The position numbers and the translations under genes were made by a program. From an archaeon (lineage in GTDB: Archaea > Asgardarchaeota > Hermodarchaeia > Hermodarchaeales > Hermodarchaeaceae), in contig JABXGX010000052.1 in NCBI GenBank assembly GCA_016550405.1, positions 1 through 7,702 of the forward strand: a stretch of 7,702 nucleotides of DNA, given 5' to 3'. Below are positions 1-5,846 of the stretch, in pieces; the stretch's first letter is position 1; each line of letters opens with the position of its first letter. The notes under the pieces are model-generated. The model ran no database searches and was not told the origin of the DNA. It saw nothing but the letters and a program-made list of their open reading frames with translations.

Positions 1-84
1 GAGCATTATCAGCGCATCTTTGAACGACTTCCCGGCGCATTGCCATATGTCCTGAAGCATTCGAACAAGGAGGAGAGCAATTAA
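1..84 (+). CDS. C-terminal end of an ABC exporter half-transporter (partial)
   Basis: Frame 1 is open from the window edge to TAA at 82-84 and encodes the last 27 residues of a protein that begins outside the window. The piece opens EHYQRIFERLPG, which matches the helix that normally follows the nucleotide-binding domain of type IV ABC exporters, after the 'G-T-H-x-E-L-L' element. It is joined to the complete ABC exporter gene by a one-base overlap (TAATG), the usual arrangement for the two halves of a heterodimeric exporter. Its own last codons contain the Shine-Dalgarno site of the next gene. No catalytic motif of this half is in the window, so the family call rests on the tail and the neighbour. 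Confidence 0.65.
   Translation, partial: EHYQRIFERLPGALPYVLKHSNKEESN
67..75 (+). promoter_or_regulatory. Strong Shine-Dalgarno site for the ABC exporter gene
   Basis: AAGGAGGAG lies inside the end of the upstream reading frame, and its GGAGG core is 10 bases before the ATG at 84. Together with the TAATG stop/start overlap this fixes the start codon and indicates coupled translation of the two ABC halves. Confidence 0.7.
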
Positions 85-2000
85 TGGCGATACGTCGTGG
101 TCCAACTGCATTAGCCGGGGAACGGTACAAGCGAAGTCGACCTATGAGAGTTCTCCTCAGAGCTCAATTTGGCTATCTCGGTCGGTTCAAAAAACTTATC
201 GTAGTTGCAGCAGTGTTTGCTATTACCGCTACGATCTTTCGTTCAATAGATCCTGTCATTCTTGCAAATGGCATCAACCTTGTTCTTCTTCCAAGTGCTC
301 CTATGAGTGCGGTACTCTTCCTGGGCGTGGTATATGTAATATTACGCGTGATTAGTTGGTTCTTGAGTTCACTGTATACGTGGATACTGTCAGGAGCCCA
401 GGCTGGATATGTCCGTTCACTCCAGCAAGATATCTACAGGAAACTTATTAGTGCAGATTTATCCTATTTTCGAGCCAAACAAAGTGGAGATATTACCTCA
501 CGTGTTACAACGGACACGGATAATCTTGCGGTTGGAATTCAGATTGTCATTGATTTTGGAAGCCAGTTGTTATTGCTAATTGCAACCTTTGCCATCATGT
601 GGCTTGTGAACCCATTAATCGCAATTACTTCACTTGTTGTCGTCCCAGTTGTCATCCTCATTGTAGTTCTATTTGGCACAGTTGGGCAACGAACTATGCT
701 TGCCTCTCAACGAGCAACCGGTTTTGTTTCTGGCCAGATCGCCGAGAACCTCAGCGGTATCCATATCGCAAAAGCCTTCAACCGAGAAGATGAGACCGCG
801 GGAATCCTCAGCGACCTCAATCAGGAATCGTACCGGCATGGATTTCGGTTTATGATGCTCATGACCCTCATGATGCCTTTGGTTCGAGCATCTGCAATTG
901 CCGCGGTTGCTGCTGTGCTATTCGTCGGTGGAAGCCTAGCAGTAGGAACTATACCAATCCTTACTCTTGGTGAAGTATTTCTTGGCGTCATTCTTGTTCA
1001 ACGATTCTTATGGCCACTCCTAAGCTTGAGTATGATGGCCACTCAATTTCAAGCATCATTAGCCTCTATGGATCGCGTTTTGGACATTCTCGAAGCTGAG
1101 CCCTCAATTCAAAACAATTTGGATGCGACTGCCCTCGATCCAAAAAGTGATGGTATCACCTTTGATGATGTCACCTTCAGCTATATCGAAGGGGCTGAGG
1201 TGTTGGAAAACGTGAGTTTTACGGTTCAACCTGGTGAATTAATAGCGATTGTTGGGCACACTGGAGCTGGAAAAACCACAATTGCCGCCTTGCTTAACCG
1301 GTTCTATGATCCGCAAAGCGGGAGTATCCGGATTGGTAAAGAGGATATTCGTGGAATAACCCTAGAATCACTCCATGACACAATAGCACTCATTGCTCAG
1401 GAGCCCTACTTGTTTGATGATACTGTGATGGAAAATATTCGCTACGGACGTCCTGATGCGGCTGATGAGGAAATCCTTCAGCTTTCACGTTTAATCGGAG
1501 CCCATGATTTCATTGAGGTCTTACCACAAGGTTATGCCACTGAACTGACTGAGGGAGGGAAAAATCTCAGTGCTGGGCAGGTGCAGATGATATCGATTGC
1601 TCGCACTATGTTAGCTAACCCCAAAATCTTGATATTAGATGAGGCGACCAGTCGCCTTGACGCGTATTCTGAATCGCTGGTTCAGGCAGCCCAAGAACAG
1701 CTCTTCTCAAAACGGACTACGATAGTGATTGCTCACAGGCTGACTACTATTGCTAATGCATCGCGGGTTCTGGTATTTGAGAATGGGAAGCTCATCGAGC
1801 AGGGCACTCATCAAGAACTCCTTAATCTTGGAGGCCATTACAAAGCCCTGTATGACACTTATTATGCCCACCAGTCGGCAGAAGAAATCTCTGAAGAAGT
1901 CCTCAAGGTTGCTCAGGAAACACTAGCAAAGGGAGGTCCCTCTGCGAAACCGTCTCAGAATCCAGGCAAGAATAGGCAGAATCGTCCTAAAGGAAATTAG
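84..2000 (+). CDS. ABC exporter half-transporter, membrane domain fused to ATPase domain
   Basis: This 638-residue protein has the fused membrane-plus-ATPase plan of MsbA/MdlB-type (type IV) exporters. Residues about 35-320 carry six hydrophobic helices; the ATPase domain spans about 350-595. Visible motifs are A-loop Tyr367, Walker A GHTGAGKT with Lys397, Q-loop Gln439, signature LSAGQ at 495-499, Walker B ILILDE with Asp519 and catalytic Glu520, and switch His551. All hydrolysis residues are intact, but the signature departs from LSGGQ. In heterodimeric exporters such as TM287/288 and BmrCD, the half with the catalytic glutamate is the one with the altered signature, so this is probably the catalytic half and the upstream gene its partner. 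It should sit in the cell membrane and export a hydrophobic or lipid-like substrate that the sequence does not reveal. The last 35 or so residues are a polar, lysine-rich, probably disordered tail. Confidence 0.93.
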   Translation: MAIRRGPTALAGERYKRSRPMRVLLRAQFGYLGRFKKLIVVAAVFAITATIFRSIDPVILANGINLVLLPSAPMSAVLFLGVVYVILRVISWFLSSLYTWILSGAQAGYVRSLQQDIYRKLISADLSYFRAKQSGDITSRVTTDTDNLAVGIQIVIDFGSQLLLLIATFAIMWLVNPLIAITSLVVVPVVILIVVLFGTVGQRTMLASQRATGFVSGQIAENLSGIHIAKAFNREDETAGILSDLNQESYRHGFRFMMLMTLMMPLVRASAIAAVAAVLFVGGSLAVGTIPILTLGEVFLGVILVQRFLWPLLSLSMMATQFQASLASMDRVLDILEAEPSIQNNLDATALDPKSDGITFDDVTFSYIEGAEVLENVSFTVQPGELIAIVGHTGAGKTTIAALLNRFYDPQSGSIRIGKEDIRGITLESLHDTIALIAQEPYLFDDTVMENIRYGRPDAADEEILQLSRLIGAHDFIEVLPQGYATELTEGGKNLSAGQVQMISIARTMLANPKILILDEATSRLDAYSESLVQAAQEQLFSKRTTIVIAHRLTTIANASRVLVFENGKLIEQGTHQELLNLGGHYKALYDTYYAHQSAEEISEEVLKVAQETLAKGGPSAKPSQNPGKNRQNRPKGN

Positions 2001-2001
2001 G

Positions 2002-2034
2002 TTTATTTTCTTTTCTAGTAGGTAAATCCACTAG
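2002..2034 (+). terminator. Candidate T-rich terminator after the ABC operon
   Basis: Directly after the TAG at 1998-2000 the plus strand is T-rich (2002-2014), as in archaeal termination zones. A small hairpin follows at 2015-2034: CTAGT pairs with ACTAG, extended by GG/CC with one bulged A around a TAAAT loop. The hairpin comes after the T-run, so this is not a bacterial-type intrinsic terminator. It also lies in the 76-base gap between this gene and the converging minus-strand unit. Confidence 0.4.
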
Positions 2035-2076
2035 CACCAGGGGGATGCGATGCATTAAAAGAATGGGCTAAAGGAA

Positions 2077-2568
2077 TCACTGGGTTGATTTTCCGTAATT
2101 ACTTACAACCCAATGCCCGAAACTCTGGATGATGATACTCACACCAACAAATACGATGAACCACCCGGAAAAGACCGTAAAGGCGGTAATCGGAGTGTAA
2201 TTGAAGAACAGGTTGTAGGCAGCCCAGGTGATCCCTGCACTCATGATGATGCTGCCGATACCTTCGATTTGTCGATCATAGTTGTCCCGAAAGACGACCC
2301 GAAGCGCTAGCACAATGAAACTGATGATAATGGTTCCAAGGAAGAAGAGGTACATTGTCTCATAAACGTACACGTGAGCACCAGGGGTTTGGGGCGACCA
2401 CCAAAAAATCCCAGGAGATACTTCAAGCCACCTTAAGTCTAAGATGAAATTGAATCCTGTTGGAATCAGGAGTGGACGGAAGACTAAGAACACTGCAATC
2501 AGAATGAGAATCAAGCCGGCATTGATTATACCGATAATATCTGGATCTTGATGCGATTTTTTACTCAC
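2077..2568 (-). CDS. Four-helix membrane protein of unknown function
   Basis: I do not recognise a family. From the chosen GTG the protein has 163 residues with hydrophobic segments at about 11-32, 69-93, 101-123 and 127-150. The stretch between helices 1 and 2 (about 36-68) is rich in Trp and Pro and probably faces outward; a polar basic loop, FRDNYDRQ, separates helices 2 and 3. There is no cysteine, so it lacks the metal-knuckle feature of its neighbours. Start choice: a GGAGG site lies 8 bases before this GTG, but only 2 bases before an in-frame ATG at 2574-2572, which is too close; a TTG at 2583 overlaps the site itself. It follows the zinc-ribbon gene at 2599-2928 by about 30 bases on the same strand and is probably co-transcribed with it. 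The gene is convincing, its function is not known, and the start may be two codons further upstream. Confidence 0.8.
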   Translation of the reverse strand: MSKKSHQDPDIIGIINAGLILILIAVFLVFRPLLIPTGFNFILDLRWLEVSPGIFWWSPQTPGAHVYVYETMYLFFLGTIIISFIVLALRVVFRDNYDRQIEGIGSIIMSAGITWAAYNLFFNYTPITAFTVFSGWFIVFVGVSIIIQSFGHWVVSNYGKSTQ

Positions 2569-2576
2569 AGTCATAA

Positions 2577-2581
2577 CCTCC
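2577..2581 (-). promoter_or_regulatory. Shine-Dalgarno site deciding the start of the four-helix protein
   Basis: The plus strand reads CCTCC here (GGAGG on the minus strand). Spacing is 8 bases to the GTG at 2568 and 2 bases to the ATG at 2574. The first is in the usual range, so the GTG is preferred over the more obvious ATG. Confidence 0.6.
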
Positions 2582-2598
2582 AAATCATGATGCGTCTT

Positions 2599-2928
2599 TC
2601 ATGCCTCCACTCTCATCCGACGTTTACGTCGAATCGAGTTCAGTGCAAAGATGATAATCAGAATTCCGAAGATAATCCCTACGATTGGACCGATGACAAA
2701 CCAAATGGGAATTTGTAAGACGAGAGCGAGCCCTAAAACTATCACAACGATACCAGCAATGATGCCAAAGATGGCACCACCACCCGCAACGCCAAAGCAT
2801 TCTTCTTCAGCTCGTTCACCATATTTTACACGCCAAGTACGTTTGACCGGAGCCAAAGGAGCACCGCATTTCTTGCAAAAATCAGCCTCATCGGTGTTTT
2901 CAACACCGCATTTCTGGCAATAGACCAT
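2599..2928 (-). CDS. Zinc-ribbon protein with two membrane helices, paralogue A
   Basis: The protein has 109 residues. Residues 1-25 form a treble-clef type zinc ribbon with CQKC (Cys4, Cys7) and CKKC (Cys18, Cys21), which should bind one zinc ion. A charged linker leads to the motif ECFGVAGGGAIFG (about 43-55), then two hydrophobic helices (about 51-72 and 76-97) and a basic tail SIRRKRRMR that should be cytoplasmic. The layout suggests a cytoplasmic zinc knuckle tethered to a membrane hairpin; ligand and role are unknown. The start is the ATG at 2928, with a TAAGGTG site 6 bases upstream. An in-frame ATG at 2955 would add nine residues but has a poorly spaced site. It is the first gene of a two-gene unit with the four-helix protein. 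The gene at 5437-5766 has the same length, the same cysteine positions and the same xCFGxxxGGAI and SIRR motifs, so the two are paralogues. Confidence 0.85.
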   Translation of the reverse strand: MVYCQKCGVENTDEADFCKKCGAPLAPVKRTWRVKYGERAEEECFGVAGGGAIFGIIAGIVVIVLGLALVLQIPIWFVIGPIVGIIFGILIIIFALNSIRRKRRMRVEA

Positions 2929-2934
2929 GAGGAA

Positions 2935-2941
2935 CACCTTA
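2935..2941 (-). promoter_or_regulatory. Shine-Dalgarno site for zinc-ribbon paralogue A
   Basis: The minus strand reads TAAGGTG, with six bases between GGTG and the ATG at 2928. This supports the shorter start over the in-frame ATG at 2955. Confidence 0.5.
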
Positions 2942-3022
2942 CCCTGCAGTAGCATTCTTCCTGTTCTTAAGATTTTGGGGAACCCGCAATGGAACTAAAA
3001 AACTGAAATTCGCGAAAGAGAA

Positions 3023-3033
3023 GTTTTTATTAA
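3023..3033 (-). promoter_or_regulatory. Candidate archaeal TATA box for the 2928-2077 unit
   Basis: The minus strand reads TTAATAAAAAC, the most A/T-rich block in this gap. With the usual 22-27 base offset, transcription would start near 3000 and leave a leader of about 70 bases before the ATG at 2928. A TTCGCGAA palindrome (3009-3016) lies between the box and the expected start site and could be an operator; that is speculative. Confidence 0.45.
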
Positions 3034-3076
3034 GACAACGCGTACGGAACTAGGTGAAGAGGGACTAGTATTAACC

Positions 3077-3103
3077 CCTGAACCGGAGTGACGAATATTC
3101 AGG
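3077..3103 (+). repeat. Small inverted repeat in the intergenic region
   Basis: CCTGAA at 3077-3082 pairs with TTCAGG at 3098-3103 around a 15-base loop. A second, longer-range pairing is possible between AGAGGGA (3057-3063) and TCCCTCT (3129-3135), enclosing it. The stems are short, so either could be chance. The element lies between the divergent minus unit and the radical SAM gene. Confidence 0.25.
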
Positions 3104-3204
3104 CACCACTTACTCCCCTAGAAACCATTCCCTCTCCCCTCCAATTGTGTCCTTTTTGTGGGGCCTGGATCGCCATGGCTCCGGTTCGCTACTTTTCCAG
3201 TTGA
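3088..3204 (+). CDS. Possible 38-residue microprotein with a CPFCG knuckle
   Basis: A GTG-started frame runs from 3088 to TGA at 3202-3204. The first half is Pro/Thr-rich (begins MTNIQAPLTPLE) and the second contains QLCPFCGAW, a CxxCG knuckle like those of zinc ribbons and archaeal CPxCG small proteins. A single knuckle would need a partner chain or homodimer to hold zinc. No well-spaced Shine-Dalgarno site precedes the GTG, and the length is within what chance allows. It ends 69 bases before the radical SAM start and could be a leader peptide, a decayed zinc-ribbon remnant, or nothing. Apart from this, the 2929-3273 gap holds only the promoter-like and hairpin elements listed separately. 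Confidence 0.22.
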   Translation: MTNIQAPLTPLETIPSPLQLCPFCGAWIAMAPVRYFSS

Positions 3205-3216
3205 GTGGAGACTAAA

Positions 3217-3227
3217 AGGTTAAATTT
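3217..3227 (+). promoter_or_regulatory. Weak candidate TATA box for the radical SAM gene
   Basis: AAGGTTAAATTT-like sequence lies about 50 bases before the GTG at 3274, so transcription would begin around 3245-3250 with a short leader. The A-rich, GG-containing bases before TTAAAT resemble a BRE, but the match is loose. No strong Shine-Dalgarno site precedes either candidate start codon. Confidence 0.25.
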
Positions 3228-3273
3228 GGGGGGTGTTGATAGCGGATTTACGGTTTGAGTGGATTGTGTTGTC

Positions 3274-4692
3274 GTGAAGGTTTTGTTTATTGAGCCTCCG
3301 AAGGCGCCCTGGTTTGTGATGGGTGAGTATTTACCACCGCCGTTGGCATTATTATGTTTGGCTGCATATGTGGAGGCACATTATCCTAGTGTCGATATCG
3401 AAGTTATGGACTGTCAGGCTGAGGCAGCGAAATGGTCTGAAGTGGAGGAAAGGATAGCCACCTTTTCACCGGATGTCGTCGCCCCGAGTACTGTTTCAAC
3501 CTGTAATGCAAATATCACGCTTCAAACGGTCAGTATCGCAAAGGAAGTTAATAAAGAGATTGTCACGGTTGCGGGGAGCCAGCACTTTTCGGTTTTAGCC
3601 CAAGAGGTATTGGAAGCACACTCTCAGCTTGATCTGATTGTGCGAGGAGAAGGTGAAGTTACGTTTCTTGAAGTGTTGAAAGTTCTTGATGAAGGTGAAC
3701 CGCTGAATCGGGTGGAAGGAATTTCATTTCGTGACAAAAGTAGAGTGGTACATACGCCGAATCGATCTGTGATTAGGGATTTGAATAGTCTGCCTTTTCC
3801 AGGCTATCATTTCGTACGTGAACATATGTCCAAGTACCGGTTTCCTGCAGGGCCGAATTTGCCTTATGCATTGGTTGAGGGAAGCCGCGGGTGTGTACAT
3901 TCCTGTTCGTTTTGTAGTCAATGGCGGTATTGGGGATCCTGTCGACGGAAATCCCCAGAACGGGTAGCGGATGAATTTGAGTATCTGTATCGGGAATTTG
4001 GGAGCCGATTCCTTTGGTTAACTGATGATTATGTCCAATTGAATAAGTGGATGGACACTCTCTGTGACGAATTACTTCAGCGGGGTATTACAGAGGATTT
4101 GATGTGGTTTTTCCAAACACGAGCAGATCAGATAGTGAAGGGAAAGGGGTTATTGCCAAAACTGCGACAAACCGGACTTCAATGGGTGATGACAGGATTA
4201 GAAAGCCATGATGAAAAGTTGTTGGAGCAGTATCGAAAAGAAATTACGGTGTCTACTGGTAAAGAGGCTATCCAACTGTTGAAGGAAAACGAAATTCTTT
4301 CTCAGACAACAGCGATTATTGGTCACCGCCAGGATTCTCATGAATCGATAGAAGCCTTCCGGGGCTGGATTGATGAGGTTGATCCGGATATTGCTGTATT
4401 CATGGCGATGACTCCGTATCCAGGAACTCCCTTGTTTGAGGAAGCGTTGAAAAGGGGTTGGATGGGGGACCCGAGATGGAGTCAGTTTGATATGGTGCAT
4501 GCTACAATGCCCACAGAGCATTTGACACGCGAGCAGGTTCAGAAAGAGCTCTTTGCCACATACCGTCACTTTTATGGTTGGCGACGTCGAATCGCTGGTA
4601 CCTTGGCAATTAATGAGGTTAAGCGAACCTATTATCGGCATATGATGTGGAAGGGTTTTTTGGGAACACTGAAAGGACTCATTCGACTATGA
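3274..4692 (+). CDS. B12-binding-domain radical SAM protein (BchE/COG1032-like)
   Basis: The 472-residue protein has an N-terminal cobalamin-binding-type Rossmann domain (about 1-140) starting MKVLFIEPP and containing the GEGE element at 125-128. The radical SAM core (about 195-400) has the cluster motif CVHSCSFC (Cys207, Cys211, Cys214; CX3CX2C), followed by FLWLTDDY near 247, TGLES near 307 and YPGTPLFEEA near 380. The C-terminal part is basic and aromatic. Such enzymes reductively cleave S-adenosylmethionine at a 4Fe-4S cluster and often methylate or rearrange unactivated carbons in tetrapyrroles, lipids or antibiotics; the substrate here cannot be named. The DxHxxG histidine of classical B12 domains is absent (the site reads MDCQAEA). 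The start is GTG at 3274 by family convention; GTG at 3259 is the alternative. It overlaps the next gene by four bases. Leucine codon use differs from the ABC gene. Confidence 0.88.
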   Translation: MKVLFIEPPKAPWFVMGEYLPPPLALLCLAAYVEAHYPSVDIEVMDCQAEAAKWSEVEERIATFSPDVVAPSTVSTCNANITLQTVSIAKEVNKEIVTVAGSQHFSVLAQEVLEAHSQLDLIVRGEGEVTFLEVLKVLDEGEPLNRVEGISFRDKSRVVHTPNRSVIRDLNSLPFPGYHFVREHMSKYRFPAGPNLPYALVEGSRGCVHSCSFCSQWRYWGSCRRKSPERVADEFEYLYREFGSRFLWLTDDYVQLNKWMDTLCDELLQRGITEDLMWFFQTRADQIVKGKGLLPKLRQTGLQWVMTGLESHDEKLLEQYRKEITVSTGKEAIQLLKENEILSQTTAIIGHRQDSHESIEAFRGWIDEVDPDIAVFMAMTPYPGTPLFEEALKRGWMGDPRWSQFDMVHATMPTEHLTREQVQKELFATYRHFYGWRRRIAGTLAINEVKRTYYRHMMWKGFLGTLKGLIRL

Positions 4693-5429
4693 CTCGCCAG
4701 AAATACAATTCAGGATTAGCTATCATGTCGGTAGTTGTGTCTGTAATAGGATTAGGACTCTTGCCCCTACTTATTCTGAATCCGCCTCCTAGTTTCGTAA
4801 TTCCTTGGCAAAACTCGCTCGTTGGAGCAGTGTTTGCGCTGATTTGTATTTTTGGTATCATTGCAGGTATTTCCCCAACTCATTGTTCACGGTCTTCTTC
4901 TAAGCAGAAATCTGACCTCAAAGAAGACCTGGGCGAAGGTTCCACACGTTCTGTTGCTTCGATTCATAAAAAAGGACATCACCCAACCTGTGACCGATAT
5001 ACAGGACATGTGCTCAGAATTAACTCACGAATCTTTTGTGCAGGATGTACAGGGCTAGTAATTGGGGCATTGATTGCCTTAATTGGCACGGGTCTGTTCT
5101 TTTTTGTTGGTTTTTATTTTCCAACAGTTATTATGATCTTCTGGCTTGGATGGGGGTTTGTTGCTATTGGCTTACTTCAACATCATTTGTATCGCCTTTT
5201 CCGGTTAGAAAGAGGAGAGGCGCGATTCCTCCTTAACGTTCTTTTTGTCGTGGGAGCTTTCTTACTACTGGCTACACAAATGCAGATTACCAATAACCTA
5301 CTTCTGGCTAGTTACCTACTTGTTCTGACTGTCTATTGGATTTTCACCCGGATTGTAATGTCTCGTTGGTCGCATCAACGCATATGTAATCAGTGTGGTA
5401 AAACAGACTGCTCACTCTTAGATGTATAG
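4689..5429 (+). CDS. Six-helix cysteine-rich membrane protein, DUF2085-like
   Basis: The protein has 246 residues from the ATG at 4689, whose last bases form the TGA of the radical SAM gene (ATGA overlap), implying translational coupling. Hydrophobic helices lie at about 9-31, 42-62, 119-141, 143-164, 181-200 and 203-222. Between helices 2 and 3 is a polar loop ending in GHHPTCDRY (His97, His98, Cys101), then RIFCAGCTGLVIGA (Cys117, Cys120). This resembles DUF2085 proteins, which have a His/Cys pair followed by a C-A-R-C-T-G motif entering a helix. The C-terminus adds CNQCGKTDC (Cys233, Cys236, Cys241). These cysteines could bind zinc or another metal, or form a redox pair; the family has no established function as far as I know. 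Position suggests a membrane partner or anchor for the radical SAM enzyme, which is inference. An upstream in-frame GTG at 4647 is less likely because it lies deep in the preceding gene. Confidence 0.82.
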   Translation: MTRQKYNSGLAIMSVVVSVIGLGLLPLLILNPPPSFVIPWQNSLVGAVFALICIFGIIAGISPTHCSRSSSKQKSDLKEDLGEGSTRSVASIHKKGHHPTCDRYTGHVLRINSRIFCAGCTGLVIGALIALIGTGLFFFVGFYFPTVIMIFWLGWGFVAIGLLQHHLYRLFRLERGEARFLLNVLFVVGAFLLLATQMQITNNLLLASYLLVLTVYWIFTRIVMSRWSHQRICNQCGKTDCSLLDV

Positions 5430-5436
5430 TTAGCTT

Positions 5437-5766
5437 CTATCGTTGCCGTCGTCGTATTGAATAGATTGCGCCAGCGATAATAAGAACTCCAAAGACGAGT
5501 ATGATGAATGGCCAGAAATAGGTCCAAATGTCCCAGCCTAAAAATGGTCCAATCGCCCAGAGAATAATGAATACCCCAAAAATGAGCCCACAAATTGCAC
5601 CGCCATATGGGAGTCCGAAGCAGTCGTCTTCTTCAGAGCCGTAGCAATCTTTGTCTTCTTCATGAACTTTGGGTTTTACTGATTTATCGGTGAGATGGGC
5701 GCCACATCGGGCACAAAAATCTGCATCATCATCGTTATCATAACCACAGGCATCACAGGTTTTCAT
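5437..5766 (-). CDS. Zinc-ribbon protein with two membrane helices, paralogue B
   Basis: The protein has 109 residues, the same length as paralogue A at 2599-2928. The zinc ribbon has CDAC (Cys4, Cys7) and CARC (Cys18, Cys21) at identical positions. The linker is acidic and about five residues longer than in A, with an extra Cys41, then DDCFGLPYGGAICG (about 47-60), two helices (about 55-75 and 83-102) and a basic end SIRRRQR. The C-terminal tail is about five residues shorter than in A, which accounts for the equal length. It is probably a cytoplasmic zinc knuckle on a membrane hairpin; the function is unknown. The start is fixed by an AAGGAGG site 6 bases before the ATG at 5766. It converges on the DUF2085-like gene with 7 bases between stop codons and follows the DUF2299-like gene on its own strand with an 80-base gap holding a candidate terminator and TATA box. 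Confidence 0.87.
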   Translation of the reverse strand: MKTCDACGYDNDDDADFCARCGAHLTDKSVKPKVHEEDKDCYGSEEDDCFGLPYGGAICGLIFGVFIILWAIGPFLGWDIWTYFWPFIILVFGVLIIAGAIYSIRRRQR

Positions 5767-5772
5767 GAGAAG

Positions 5773-5777
5773 CCTCC
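5773..5777 (-). promoter_or_regulatory. Strong Shine-Dalgarno site for paralogue B
   Basis: The minus strand reads AAGGAGGC, with GGAGG at these positions and a 6-base spacing to the ATG at 5766. This rules out upstream in-frame starts as the main one. Confidence 0.7.
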
Positions 5778-5803
5778 TTGGCTCTACCATCTTGTTCTGA
5801 GCA

Positions 5804-5810
5804 CTTAAAG
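5804..5810 (-). promoter_or_regulatory. Candidate TATA box for paralogue B
   Basis: The minus strand reads CTTTAAG within an A-rich context (GAAAACTTTAAGTG). A start about 25 bases downstream, near 5781, would give a leader of about 15 bases that just includes the Shine-Dalgarno site. With the terminator-like hairpin at 5827-5846 this suggests the gene has its own promoter. Confidence 0.4.
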
Positions 5811-5826
5811 TTTTCAGGTTCATCTG

Positions 5827-5846
5827 AAAAAGTCCCACAAAAGGGA
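5827..5846 (-). terminator. Candidate terminator after the DUF2299-like gene
   Basis: On the minus strand, directly after the TAA at 5849-5847, TCCC pairs with GGGA around a six-base loop (TTTTGT), followed by C and five T (5831-5827). The stem is only 4 bp, but the T-rich sequence suits archaeal termination. It would separate the DUF2299-like gene from paralogue B. Confidence 0.4.

Noticed and set aside
2033..2387. Direct repeat AGCACCAGGGG at 2033-2043 and 2377-2387
   Set aside because: An 11-base match is expected several times by chance in a window this size, and one copy lies within a coding region.
2651..2923. Plus-strand open frame of 90 codons
   Set aside because: It is antisense to zinc-ribbon paralogue A and is Pro/Thr/Ile-rich, as expected from reversing membrane-helix codons.
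3141..3204. tRNA-like GGTTCG element and GCCATGGC palindrome
   Set aside because: No acceptor stem, D-arm or anticodon arm could be assembled around the GGTTCG, and the palindrome has no flanking symmetry.
3034..3258. Cobalamin riboswitch before the B12-type radical SAM gene
   Set aside because: No B12-box-like conserved core could be found, and the hairpins present are short. Such riboswitches are also not expected in archaea.
4198..4641. Minus-strand open frame of 147 codons
   Set aside because: It is antisense to the radical SAM core and C-terminus; no recognisable domain and Cys/Arg/Asn-rich composition typical of a shadow.
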